57,985 bases of DNA from the NCBI GenBank assembly GCA_029931975.1, contig JAOZQY010000015.1:1-57985 (forward strand), written 5' to 3'. The notes under the pieces are model-generated. The model made no database searches. It was given only the letters and a program-made list of their open reading frames with translations, and was not told the origin of the DNA. The position numbers and the translations under genes were made by a program. How positions within the stretch are numbered: position 1 is the stretch's first letter; each line of letters opens with the position of its first letter. The DNA comes from Bacteroidales bacterium (lineage in GTDB: Bacteria; Bacteroidota; Bacteroidia; Bacteroidales; GCA-2748055). Of this stretch, positions 33,343 to 41,842 are shown one piece after another.

Positions 33343-34665
33343 ATGTCTCCCGCATTTCAATTTCCAAATCAACCCCTTGCCGATCGGATGAGACCAGTTA
33401 CACTGGATGACTACATAGGTCAGGAGCACCTGGTGGGCCCCAATGCAGTTATACGCAAAATGGTGCTCTCGGGTTCGCTTAGTTCATTTATTTTATGGGG
33501 ACCCCCTGGTGTTGGCAAAACCACCCTGGCTTCTGTTATTTCGAAACAGCTGGACCGACCCTTCTATCGTCTGAGTGCAGTACAGTCGGGTGTTAAGGAT
33601 GTAAGGGAGGTCATCGAAAAGGCTAAGAAAAACCAGTTTTTCAACCAGCCCAACCCCATCATGTTCATCGATGAGATTCATCGTTTCTCCAAATCTCAGC
33701 AGGATTCTCTGCTGGGGGCCGTTGAACAGGGCATCGTCACCTTGATCGGAGCCACCACAGAGAACCCCTCCTTTGAGGTTATCTCACCCCTTCTCTCCCG
33801 CTGCCAGGTGTATGTTCTGAATTCCCTCTCAAAAGAGAAACTTGAAGAACTATTGATGCGCGCCCTGGAAAAGGACCCTTACCTGAAAAAACTGGATATC
33901 CATATTCTTGAGAACAAGGCCATGCTTCAATACTCCGGTGGGGATGCCCGGAAACTCCTGAATACCCTGGAGGTGGTGGTTAAATCGGAAAGTTCCGGTG
34001 AAGATTTTAGTATGGATCAGCCTCTTGAGATTACGGATGAGTTGGTTACCGACCGACTCCAGGAGAACATGGCCATCTATGATAAAAATAGTGAGATGCA
34101 CTATGATATCATTTCTGCTTTTATCAAATCGGTGCGCGGAAGTGATCCTGATGCGGCAATATACTGGCTGGCCAGGATGCTGGCCGGCGGAGAAGATGTA
34201 AAATTTATTGCACGAAGACTGGTAGTACTGGCATCCGAAGATATCGGACTGGCAAATCCCAATGCCCTGCTTATGGCTACTAACTGTTTCCAGGCGGTAC
34301 ATATGATCGGAATGCCTGAAGCAAGAATCACACTTTCTGAAACCACCATATACCTGGCAGCCTCTCTCAAGAGCAATTCGGCCTATGCGGCTATCAACAA
34401 GGCCCTGGAAACGGTGCAGAAGACAGGGAACCTTACGGTCCCCCTGCATTTAAGAAATGCGCCCACCTCATTGATGAAGGATCTTGGTTATGGAAAGGAT
34501 TACCAGTATGCCCATAATTATGAAGATCATTTTGTCCGGGAAAACTATCTTCCAGACGATCTGCGTAAAACACAGTTTTACCAGCCGGCAGTAAATCCCA
34601 GGGAAGAGGACATGCGGAAGCGACTGGATTCTTTGTGGAAAGAAATGAAAAATTATGACAAGTAG
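33343..34665 (+). CDS. rarA: Replication-associated recombination protein A (AAA+ ATPase)
   Basis: This is a 440-residue member of the RarA/MgsA/WRNIP1 family, a tetrameric AAA+ ATPase related to clamp loaders that acts at stalled forks. It opens P-L-A-D-R-M-R-P-x-x-L-D-D-Y-I-G-Q-E-H-L, has Walker A G-P-P-G-V-G-K-T-T and Walker B M-F-I-D-E-I-H-R. The sensor-1 region is I-G-A-T-T-E-N-P-S-F-E. The C-terminal tetramerisation domain contains A-S-E-D-I-G-L-A-N-P. The next gene, kdsA, overlaps its last 11 bases. Confidence 0.95.
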   Translation: MSPAFQFPNQPLADRMRPVTLDDYIGQEHLVGPNAVIRKMVLSGSLSSFILWGPPGVGKTTLASVISKQLDRPFYRLSAVQSGVKDVREVIEKAKKNQFFNQPNPIMFIDEIHRFSKSQQDSLLGAVEQGIVTLIGATTENPSFEVISPLLSRCQVYVLNSLSKEKLEELLMRALEKDPYLKKLDIHILENKAMLQYSGGDARKLLNTLEVVVKSESSGEDFSMDQPLEITDELVTDRLQENMAIYDKNSEMHYDIISAFIKSVRGSDPDAAIYWLARMLAGGEDVKFIARRLVVLASEDIGLANPNALLMATNCFQAVHMIGMPEARITLSETTIYLAASLKSNSAYAAINKALETVQKTGNLTVPLHLRNAPTSLMKDLGYGKDYQYAHNYEDHFVRENYLPDDLRKTQFYQPAVNPREEDMRKRLDSLWKEMKNYDK

Positions 34666-35491
34666 GAAAGATTTAAAAACTGTTATCCCCTCCCTTGCTC
34701 ATTCCGGGAGAGATGGATTTATGCTAATTGCCGGACCCTGTGTGGTAGAAGGAAGGGATATGGTAATGCGAATTGCTGATCATATATGTGAGCTCAGTGC
34801 AAAATATAAGCTTCCATACGTATTCAAGGCATCTTACAGGAAAGCTAACCGTTCACGAATCGACTCTTTTACCGGAATTGGTGATGAAAAGGCCCTTAAA
34901 ATCCTGGAGGAGGTCGGAACACAATTCTCTGTTCCTGTGATTACAGATGTGCACAGTCCTGAAGAAGCAGAAAGAGCTGCCAACCATGTGGATGTGCTCC
35001 AGGTACCGGCCTTTTTGTGCAGACAGACCGACCTGCTGGTGGCCTGCGCTAAAACAGATCGCACCGTATCGGTGAAGAAGGGACAGTTCCTGGCGCCAGA
35101 GTCCATGAAATTTGCAGTGGACAAGGTGCTTGAATCTGGGAACAACAAGGTCTTTATCACCGAACGTGGCACCACCTTTGGTTATCAGGACCTGGTGGTT
35201 GATTTCAGGGGCATTCCGGTGATGCAACAATTTGGATGTCCGGTTATACTGGATGTAACCCATTCGCTTCAGCAACCCAACCAGGCCAGTGGCGTAACCG
35301 GGGGCAGGCCCGAACTGATTGAGATCATGGCAAAAGCTGGAATAGCAGTGGGTGCAGATGGCATTTTCCTGGAGACCCACCCCGATCCATCCTCAGCCAA
35401 ATCGGATGGTACCAATATGCTTCAGCTTTCCCTCCTGGATGATCTCTTAAGAAAACTTAACTCGCTTAGAGAAGTGATAATTAGTATGTAA
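34655..35491 (+). CDS. kdsA: 3-deoxy-8-phosphooctulonate (KDO 8-phosphate) synthase
   Basis: KdsA condenses phosphoenolpyruvate and arabinose 5-phosphate to make the KDO precursor of lipopolysaccharide, so the cell has a Gram-negative outer membrane. The 278-residue TIM barrel shows I-A-G-P-C-V-V-E, F-K-A-S-Y-R-K-A-N-R-S, D-V-H and the C-terminal E-T-H-P-D-P. The cysteine in A-G-P-C, with the histidine and acidic ligands, suggests the metal-dependent class is possible but not certain. The start overlaps rarA by 11 bases in another frame, indicating an operon. Confidence 0.95.
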   Translation: MTSRKDLKTVIPSLAHSGRDGFMLIAGPCVVEGRDMVMRIADHICELSAKYKLPYVFKASYRKANRSRIDSFTGIGDEKALKILEEVGTQFSVPVITDVHSPEEAERAANHVDVLQVPAFLCRQTDLLVACAKTDRTVSVKKGQFLAPESMKFAVDKVLESGNNKVFITERGTTFGYQDLVVDFRGIPVMQQFGCPVILDVTHSLQQPNQASGVTGGRPELIEIMAKAGIAVGADGIFLETHPDPSSAKSDGTNMLQLSLLDDLLRKLNSLREVIISM

Positions 35492-35519
35492 GTTTAAGTT
35501 TAACCAAATATCAATCCAT

Positions 35520-36239
35520 ATGCGTAAACTATTTATTTCAACTGCGATTTTAGCTGTTTCATTGTGCTCACTTTCGGCACAAAATCTGGATAATATTCTT
35601 AAGGATCATTATAAGGCTTCAGCTCAGGAGAAAATGACAAAGGTCACTTCTATAACAACTTCGGGTATCAACACCTATGTTGCCATGGGTATGGAGACAG
35701 GATTCACCCTCTACCAGTCAAGACCCAATAAACTCAGGGTCGAAGCGGAATTCCAGGGATCTAAAATCATACAGACTTTTAATGGCACTACCGGATGGAT
35801 GTATGCACCGATCATGGGTATCAACGAACCCCAGGAAATGGGTACTGAAGAACTTAAAACCATTCTTTCTCAGGCCGAGTTCGAGAGTCCGCTCTGGGAC
35901 TATAAGACCAAAGGCAAGACCCTGGAGCTCCTTGGTGAAACTGATGATGGATCTGCACATAAGATCAAGGTGACTTCTGAAAATGGAGACGAGTTGACCA
36001 TCTGTATCAACAAGAACACTTCCCTGATCTCGAAGATTATATCTGTCCAGAGTGTGCAGGGCCGGGAAGCCGAAGTTGAAGTGGAGTTGAAGGATTACAA
36101 AGATGTAAAAGGAATCCCCACAGTTCATTATATGGCTACTAAAATGGAAGGTCAGGTGGCCAATACCATCAAAATGACGAGCATCGAATTCGATAAAAAG
36201 CTGGATGCTTCTCTTTTTGAGAAACCTGTTATAGAATAA
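35520..36239 (+). CDS. Periplasmic LolA-like (outer-membrane lipoprotein-sorting fold) protein
   Basis: This 239-residue exported protein has a signal peptide ending L-S-A-Q (about residue 21). The mature part starts L-D-N-I-L-K-D-H-Y-K-A-S-A, continues through repeated strands (K-L-R-V-E-A-E-F, I-I-Q-T-F-N-G, G-W-M-Y-A-P) and ends with I-E-F-D-K-K-L-D-A-S-L-F. This half-barrel pattern is typical of LolA/LolB-like lipid-binding proteins and of many Bacteroidota relatives annotated as lipoprotein-sorting. True LolA function is not certain. It lies 28 bases after kdsA, consistent with an envelope-biogenesis operon. Its stop abuts the 3' end of rnpB, encoded on the opposite strand. Confidence 0.8.
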   Translation: MRKLFISTAILAVSLCSLSAQNLDNILKDHYKASAQEKMTKVTSITTSGINTYVAMGMETGFTLYQSRPNKLRVEAEFQGSKIIQTFNGTTGWMYAPIMGINEPQEMGTEELKTILSQAEFESPLWDYKTKGKTLELLGETDDGSAHKIKVTSENGDELTICINKNTSLISKIISVQSVQGREAEVEVELKDYKDVKGIPTVHYMATKMEGQVANTIKMTSIEFDKKLDASLFEKPVIE

Positions 36240-36244
36240 AAAAT

Positions 36245-36573
36245 GCAGTAGTTGTTAAGCCAGGTTCTGTGCCCTGCACAAGCAGGGTCCCTGTCATTTT
36301 TCTAAGCGGCCTACCCCCCGGCAGAAGCGGGTAGCTTTTATAATACCGGTATACATGGCCTTTCAGCCCGCAGGACAAACAGCTGTAAGGATTACCCCTT
36401 ACACTGGTAGGCTCTTACCCCACCTTCTCACCCTTACCCCCGTGAGGAGGCGGTTTTTTTCTTCTTTGTTCCCCATGCCCTCGCAAACATCTGTTTTTCA
36501 ACAGTACGGTACCCTAAGCTGCCCGGACTTTCCTCCACAGGTCTAAACCTGCAGCGACAGGATCAACTACTGC
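36245..36573 (-). ncRNA. rnpB: RNase P RNA, bacterial class A
   Basis: The RNA component of RNase P matures tRNA 5' ends. On the minus strand the universal motif GAGGAAAGTCCGGGC lies at 36535-36521. GGGGTAAGAGCC lies near 36422-36411 and AGAACCTGGCTTA at 36268-36256. The P1 helix closes the molecule with a perfect 10-base pairing, GCAGTAGTTG (36573-36564) with CAACTACTGC (36254-36245). A T-rich run immediately after P1, overlapping the stop region of the convergent LolA-like gene, can act as terminator. Length is about 329 bases. Ends are set by P1 and may differ by a few bases. Confidence 0.95.
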
Positions 36574-36591
36574 AAAATTTTAAAGAACTAT

Positions 36592-36611
36592 GCAAAAATA
36601 GTTATTTTTGC
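36592..36611. promoter_or_regulatory. Palindrome carrying divergent -7 boxes for rnpB and queA
   Basis: GCAAAAATA-GT-TATTTTTGC is a perfect inverted repeat with 9-base arms. Each arm reads outward as TATTTTTG, a match to TAnnTTTG: plus strand 36603-36610 toward queA and minus strand 36600-36593 toward rnpB. The queA ATG is 20 bases downstream. For rnpB the distance to the P1 end is also about 20 bases, so a short 5' precursor would be trimmed. Confidence 0.5.
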
Positions 36612-36629
36612 GAACATTGAACTGTAAGT

Positions 36630-37856
36630 ATGAGCGACCCATCCTCCATAAGTCCTGAGAATTTCAGGTATACCCTGCCCGAATCATCCATCGCCTCCTA
36701 TCCCCTTGCTGAGCGCTCGGCCTCCAAACTCCTGCTTTATAGGCAGGGACGTATCAGTCACGATCGTTTTAGTGAACTCCCCAGGTATCTGCCTGACGCA
36801 TCCTGGCTCGTTTTTAATAACACCAGGGTGATACAGGCCAGGCTAAGATTCAGGAAAAGAACAGGGGCACGCATTGAGATCTTCTGCCTGGAACCGGTCG
36901 ATCCCGCCGACTATGAACTTGCCTTCCAGGCTGAATACACATCCACATGGACCTGCCTGGTGGGAAATGCTAAAAAATGGAAAACAGGTGTGGTTTCACT
37001 TCAGACCCGTATCAATGGCAATGAGGTGATTCTGGAGGCATATATGAAGGAAAAAAGTGGAGACGGATATACCATTTTATTCCGATGGAATCAGCCCGGG
37101 GTAAGTTTTGGCGATATCATTGAACAGTCGGGAAGTACTCCCATCCCACCCTACCTGAACAGGGATGCAGAGGAAAGTGACAAAGATCGCTACCAGACCA
37201 TCTACAGTCAGAATAATGGTTCTGTGGCAGCGCCAACAGCGGGACTTCATTTCACCCCTGAGATGATCCGGCAACTTGAAAAATCGAAGGTCCCCATGGC
37301 AAAGCTCACCCTCCATGTGGGAGCCGGCACCTTTGTCCCCATCAAAGAAGAGAATGCAAGGAATCACACCATGCATTCCGAGTTAGTGTTAGTAAACAGG
37401 GAATTCCTGGCAACCTGGAAAATAAACACGAAAGGTCTGATCGCTGTGGGGACCACCAGCACCCGCAGTCTTGAATCGCTTTACTGGCTGGGGGTAAAAA
37501 TTAAGGAACACTCCCTTTCTGATCCTGATTCGCTGACAATTGTGCAGTGGGATAATGAGAATCTTCCACAGCACATCTCCCTGACAGAGAGCCTTGATAC
37601 GCTGCTATCTTTTTGCAATCAACGCGGGTTGGAGCATCTGCGTTTTTCCACACAGCTGATGATTGTTCCGGGTTACCGCTTCAGATGTATAAGCGGACTG
37701 CTAACAAATTTCCATATGCCGGGAAGCACCTTATTGCTATTAATTGCAGCATGGATCGGTGAGGACTGGAAAAAAGTATATGATTATGCCCTGAAGGAGA
37801 ATTTCAGATTCCTCAGCTATGGGGACAGCTCCCTGCTACTTCCCCAGCAGGGATGA
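36630..37856 (+). CDS. queA: S-adenosylmethionine:tRNA ribosyltransferase-isomerase
   Basis: QueA adds the epoxycyclopentanediol group to preQ1-modified tRNA in queuosine synthesis. The 408-residue protein shows the family landmarks. These are the N-terminal F-x-Y-x-L-P-E-S-x-I-A-x-Y-P, R-x-x-S-K-L-L, N-N-T-R-V, P-P-Y-L-N-R, the segment A-A-P-T-A-G-L-H-F-T, H-V-G-A-G-T-F-x-P, and the C-terminal T-N-F-H-M-P-x-S-T-L-L-L-L. No other queuosine genes lie in the window. Its 3' end overlaps the convergent aldolase gene by 21 bases. Confidence 0.95.
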   Translation: MSDPSSISPENFRYTLPESSIASYPLAERSASKLLLYRQGRISHDRFSELPRYLPDASWLVFNNTRVIQARLRFRKRTGARIEIFCLEPVDPADYELAFQAEYTSTWTCLVGNAKKWKTGVVSLQTRINGNEVILEAYMKEKSGDGYTILFRWNQPGVSFGDIIEQSGSTPIPPYLNRDAEESDKDRYQTIYSQNNGSVAAPTAGLHFTPEMIRQLEKSKVPMAKLTLHVGAGTFVPIKEENARNHTMHSELVLVNREFLATWKINTKGLIAVGTTSTRSLESLYWLGVKIKEHSLSDPDSLTIVQWDNENLPQHISLTESLDTLLSFCNQRGLEHLRFSTQLMIVPGYRFRCISGLLTNFHMPGSTLLLLIAAWIGEDWKKVYDYALKENFRFLSYGDSSLLLPQQG

Positions 37857-38867
37857 AAGTAATGATGCAAATTGTTCAATATCCTCCTCTTCAGTGTCAA
37901 AGGAGCACATCCACCGTACTTCTGAACGCTCTTCATCCCAAATATAGAAGAAGAACTCCTCCTGTAGGGAAGGAATTATATGTGGTGGAATAACGGCGAA
38001 AACAGCATTGGACTCTACCCGGCGCGTCACTTCTATTCCCGGGATATCCTTCACGGCAGCATATAATTTCTGCGCCATCCGATTGGCGTGACTGGCATTT
38101 TTTTTCCAGAGTTCATCCTCCAGGAAGACCGAGAACTGGGCCCCAATATACCTCATTTTCGAGGCCAGCTGCATCCCCTGTTTCCGCCGGTACTTGAAAT
38201 CTTCACTAAGAGCCTTATCAAAAAAGATAAGCGCCTCACCATACATCATCCCGTTCTTGGTTCCCCCGAAGGAAAGCACATCCACTCCTGCCCCGGCTGT
38301 CATCTCATAAAAACCGCAGCCAAGTGAAACAGCGGCATTGCTTATTCGGGCCCCGTCCATATGGAGCAACATGCCCTGCTCATGGGTATATTCAGCGATC
38401 GCCCGGATTTCCTCAATGGTATAGACTGTCCCCAGTTCGGTGGCCTGGGTGATGGAGACCACCCTGGGCTGCACATGGTGTTCAAAACCAATGCCATGCA
38501 TATGTGCCGCAATCATGTCTACGCTCAGCTTTCCATCCGGCGTCTGGCAGCTTAGTAACTTACAGCCGGTAAATTTCTCAGGAGCGCCACATTCATCCAC
38601 ATTAATATGTGCGGTATCGGGACAGATCACAGCATGATGGGACTGTGTTACTGAGGATAGACCCAGCACATTGGCCGCTGTTCCGATAAAGACAAAGAAG
38701 GCTTCCACCTCCTGACCAAATATTGCTTTAAACTCTGAAATTGCTCTTTCAGTATAGGGATCATCCCCATAGGCAATCACGTGGCCCTTGTTTACTTCAG
38801 AGAGAGCCTTCAGCATGTGGGGGTGCACCCCGGCATTATTATCACTTGCAAATCCACGTCTGTTCAT
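37836..38867 (-). CDS. ltaE: Low-specificity L-threonine aldolase
   Basis: This 343-residue PLP enzyme of fold type I cleaves threonine or allo-threonine to glycine and acetaldehyde. It opens F-A-S-D-N-N-A-G-V-H-P and has the conserved Y-G-D-D-P-Y-T. The active-site lysine is in F-G-G-T-K-N-G, preceded by H-M-D-G-A-R with the PLP-contacting Asp. Members of this beta-eliminating lyase family differ in stereospecificity, which cannot be read here. It overlaps queA at its 3' end and lies 15 bases downstream of the C69 dipeptidase gene, probably co-transcribed with it. Confidence 0.9.
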   Translation of the reverse strand: MNRRGFASDNNAGVHPHMLKALSEVNKGHVIAYGDDPYTERAISEFKAIFGQEVEAFFVFIGTAANVLGLSSVTQSHHAVICPDTAHINVDECGAPEKFTGCKLLSCQTPDGKLSVDMIAAHMHGIGFEHHVQPRVVSITQATELGTVYTIEEIRAIAEYTHEQGMLLHMDGARISNAAVSLGCGFYEMTAGAGVDVLSFGGTKNGMMYGEALIFFDKALSEDFKYRRKQGMQLASKMRYIGAQFSVFLEDELWKKNASHANRMAQKLYAAVKDIPGIEVTRRVESNAVFAVIPPHIIPSLQEEFFFYIWDEERSEVRWMCSFDTEEEDIEQFASLLSSLLGK

Positions 38868-38882
38868 GCTATTTTTTATAGA

Positions 38883-40472
38883 TCAAAACTTTTCATCATA
38901 CCTGGTCCAGAGCATATCGCCTAAATCCCAGGCCTTAGCAACCACTTTTTCGCCCCACTCTATGGTATGGCCGGTCAGATAATTGACCAGTTCATCTTTT
39001 TCTCCATTGTTATACAGTTCAAGTGCCTTAGCCTCAAAAGCCACCTGTCCCCTGAAAAGTTCCTCCTGCCAGCTATCCCAAACCTCGTTTACATCATAGC
39101 GCATATCGCCCCATCGTTGTGCGGTGAGTGTTCCCAGCCTGTTAAAGGCCCACCAGGCTGATTCATGAGTGTAGCCATTGGGGCGTCCCGGAGTTTTATA
39201 GGAGTCTGGAAGATCGCTTCCCGAACAGTATACCGGAACATAGATGGAAGTGGCCACATTGTCCTGGGCCAGCCATACCACACCTCCGATTTCATCGGGC
39301 AGCCATTCACGACACTGAATAATGGTGGCATACATGGTGTACCAGCGTGCAATGGTACGTTCACCGCGCCATCCCCATCCTCCGTTGATGCGGAAAAGCT
39401 TATTCATATCATAGGGAAGGTGGGGATTAGCCAGGGGCGAAATCACACTTTGTCCCTGTTCGTCCGTAACCACCATATCTTTGCACATATCGAAGGGTGT
39501 ACCCTCGTAGTAATCAGAAAATACCATCCGCAGATCGGCCAGTGAAACCAGGGTATCTGGTTTTATAGAAAAGGGATAATTCTCTGCATTCGGGTCAAGC
39601 TTCAGGGATGGTGCCAGCAGATCAAAAACCCGCCATTCTCTTCTCCTTGCAGCAAGCGATGTTCTGCTGCCCGGGGCATAGGCATAACAGAAGCTAAAAG
39701 GCTCTCCTTCCAACCACCATCCAGCTTCGGCGGCCACCGTGTAGATATTTTCACTGGCCATAAAATGGTCCCTGTCGTCCAGGTCAATCTCCTTGATGGT
39801 GCTGGCATTGGCATTGATCGCGATATGATCGTCAGGAACCCGTTGTGCGACCCAGAGCGAACCAACTTTTCCCTTTCCTGGTCCCAGCATTTCAAGGTGC
39901 CATACCTCTTTCTTATCAGCAATGGTCAGACACTCGCCATAATCGTTCCAGCCATATTGTGCAGTAAGTTCCCCTGCCAGTTCAATGGCCTCCCGTGCTG
40001 TTTTGCATCTCTCCAACATCAGGCGGCAAAGCCTCTGACAATCGATCAGTCCCGCATCCGACTGCAGTTCTTCTCTTCCGCCAAAGGTGGATTCGCCAAT
40101 GCCTAATTGATACTGGTTCATGGAGGGATAGGCTGTGTTGAGATATTGGTGTGTCTCCTTCACCTGTGGAATCGTGCCAATGGCTGTATGGCCATAGGTG
40201 GGCATGGCAAATGAGTCGCACGCTTCCCTTTTATACATGATGGTAGTGGCATTTCGCTTATGCTTCCGGGCTGGAACCACATCCATCCAGGAGCGGGTAC
40301 GATGGCTGTCATCTGTATGAGAAGTAATCACCGATCCATCGACAGTTGCCGCCTTACCAACAGTAACAGAAGTGCATCCATCGGCGTAGCCCCCTTCCCA
40401 ATCGGGATGCTGGGCCGTAAGTACCAGGGCAATCAGAAGAAGGAAAGCGGAGAGAAAAGTGCGCATTTTCAT
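38883..40472 (-). CDS. Secreted C69 family dipeptidase
   Basis: This is a 529-residue exported Ntn-hydrolase of the PepD/C69 family. After a signal peptide (about residues 1-20) the sequence Y-A-D-G-C-T-S-V-T-V-G-K-x-A-T-V-D-G-S places the catalytic cysteine about 30 residues in, as expected for the family, where it becomes the N-terminal nucleophile after processing. Further motifs include G-E-S-T-F-G-G-R-E-E and Y-G-E-C-L-T-I-A-D. I prefer ATG 40472 (M-K-M-R-T-F-L-S-A-F), because it gives a clean signal peptide; an in-frame ATG lies at 40520. It would process dipeptides in the periplasm. Confidence 0.9.
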   Translation of the reverse strand: MKMRTFLSAFLLLIALVLTAQHPDWEGGYADGCTSVTVGKAATVDGSVITSHTDDSHRTRSWMDVVPARKHKRNATTIMYKREACDSFAMPTYGHTAIGTIPQVKETHQYLNTAYPSMNQYQLGIGESTFGGREELQSDAGLIDCQRLCRLMLERCKTAREAIELAGELTAQYGWNDYGECLTIADKKEVWHLEMLGPGKGKVGSLWVAQRVPDDHIAINANASTIKEIDLDDRDHFMASENIYTVAAEAGWWLEGEPFSFCYAYAPGSRTSLAARRREWRVFDLLAPSLKLDPNAENYPFSIKPDTLVSLADLRMVFSDYYEGTPFDMCKDMVVTDEQGQSVISPLANPHLPYDMNKLFRINGGWGWRGERTIARWYTMYATIIQCREWLPDEIGGVVWLAQDNVATSIYVPVYCSGSDLPDSYKTPGRPNGYTHESAWWAFNRLGTLTAQRWGDMRYDVNEVWDSWQEELFRGQVAFEAKALELYNNGEKDELVNYLTGHTIEWGEKVVAKAWDLGDMLWTRYDEKF

Positions 40473-40592
40473 ACAATATTTGTTTAAAATAAGAGCTACG
40501 AATATAATCATTTCGGGCATGTTTACAGGGAGTTTTCATTCTGAACTCCACCATATTTTTGCTTTCTTTGCACGATATTTGCAATCGGGAAG

Positions 40593-41840
40593 ATGGTGCA
40601 TACAATAAAACTCATAATTATAAGCCTTGTACTGGCAGGAATCATCTCCTGTTACCGTGAGGTGGTGCTTACAGATACAGCCGAGGAGGTATTCGAATTG
40701 TTCGTTTCGGCTGAGATGCAGGACTTCCTCTACAGCAGCAGGGACACCTCTTATTCCATCGATGACCCTGAGCTTCAGCTCTTCCTCCATGACCAGCCCC
40801 TGGATCTGGTGGAGATGAAAATCCGGGGAAAGACCTCTCTGAACTTCCAGCGTAAAAGCTTTGCGGTAAAGTTAAATGAACCCATTTTCATTGAGGACCT
40901 GGACCAGGGTACGATGAAAATATTAAGCCGATTCAAACTGCTTGCCCTGGCAATGGATTACACCTACATAGAAAACCGGCTTGCATTCGGACTCATGGAA
41001 GAAGCCGGCCTTATGCCTCTCTTCTATAAGTTTGTTGAGTTCAGGATCAACGGGGCTACACAGGGGGTTTATCTGCTGCTTGAGGATCCGGAACAATTTT
41101 ACAAGGAGAATGGCTCTGAATTCATACTGCGCAGGGGCTACCACCATGTCATTACAGATGCGGATTACGAGCCATCAACTCACTATATTCCGGAGGAGGA
41201 TTATGTGGCCCGTTTCAAGGAGATCTATTCAATCCTTCCGGAATTAGAGGGTGTTGATTTGTATGATGCATTGTCACAGCGGATCAACCTGCAACAGTAT
41301 TTCAGGAAAATGGGCATCGATTACCTGTTGATGAACGGGGACTATACCGATGAAGTCTACCTCTATTCTAAAGTGCAGCAGGATAGCATCCGGTACCAGT
41401 TGATTCCCTGGGACTATGATGATATCTTCACCTCACTCCCGCATGAAGTGGGCCGTACCTGGGGGACAGGAAAACTGTTTGGAACACGTATTTACGACAG
41501 CCATCAGGATGTTCTGGATGAAATTGGTGATAAACTTATCTTCTCCATTGAAGAGGACCTGGACTACGTCATCACCAGGGATCCCTTTATGTATGCCAAA
41601 TATGAAGAGGAGATTACCAACTTATTTGTAGGGCTGGATGCTCAGATTTTTGAAGATCTTTTTTCTCAGCTTAAAGGTGAACTGACCCCCTTCTATAACA
41701 ATAAGGAGGTAGTGGCCCAATCACAATTTGACAGAGATCCTAGCAGCCATAATTTGTGGGAAACCAATATGATGGAGAAACAGATCCTTCTGGAGGAGAG
41801 ATTCAATAACATGCTTAACCAACTGGATATAAACAAATAG
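40593..41840 (+). CDS. CotH kinase family lipoprotein
   Basis: This 415-residue lipoprotein has its lipobox cysteine at residue 20 (A-G-I-I-S-C). CotH proteins are secreted atypical kinases that phosphorylate proteins outside the cytoplasm. Family motifs include M-K-I-R-G-K-T-S-L-N-F-Q-R-K-S-F-A-V-K-L (conserved nucleotide-binding lysine region), Y-I-E-N-R-L-A-F and Q-G-V-Y-L-L-L-E. The metal-binding segment L-I-P-W-D-Y-D-D-I-F follows. It is the first of two adjacent CotH genes (2 bases apart) followed by a beta-helix lipoprotein and a DUF2490 protein. The target is unknown; the neighbours are natural candidates. Confidence 0.87.
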   Translation: MVHTIKLIIISLVLAGIISCYREVVLTDTAEEVFELFVSAEMQDFLYSSRDTSYSIDDPELQLFLHDQPLDLVEMKIRGKTSLNFQRKSFAVKLNEPIFIEDLDQGTMKILSRFKLLALAMDYTYIENRLAFGLMEEAGLMPLFYKFVEFRINGATQGVYLLLEDPEQFYKENGSEFILRRGYHHVITDADYEPSTHYIPEEDYVARFKEIYSILPELEGVDLYDALSQRINLQQYFRKMGIDYLLMNGDYTDEVYLYSKVQQDSIRYQLIPWDYDDIFTSLPHEVGRTWGTGKLFGTRIYDSHQDVLDEIGDKLIFSIEEDLDYVITRDPFMYAKYEEEITNLFVGLDAQIFEDLFSQLKGELTPFYNNKEVVAQSQFDRDPSSHNLWETNMMEKQILLEERFNNMLNQLDINK

Positions 41841-41842
41841 CA

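Noticed and set aside
36355-36546. Short plus-strand frame in the rnpB region
   Set aside because: The region is RNase P RNA, identified by its universal motifs and the closing P1 helix; the frame is accidental.
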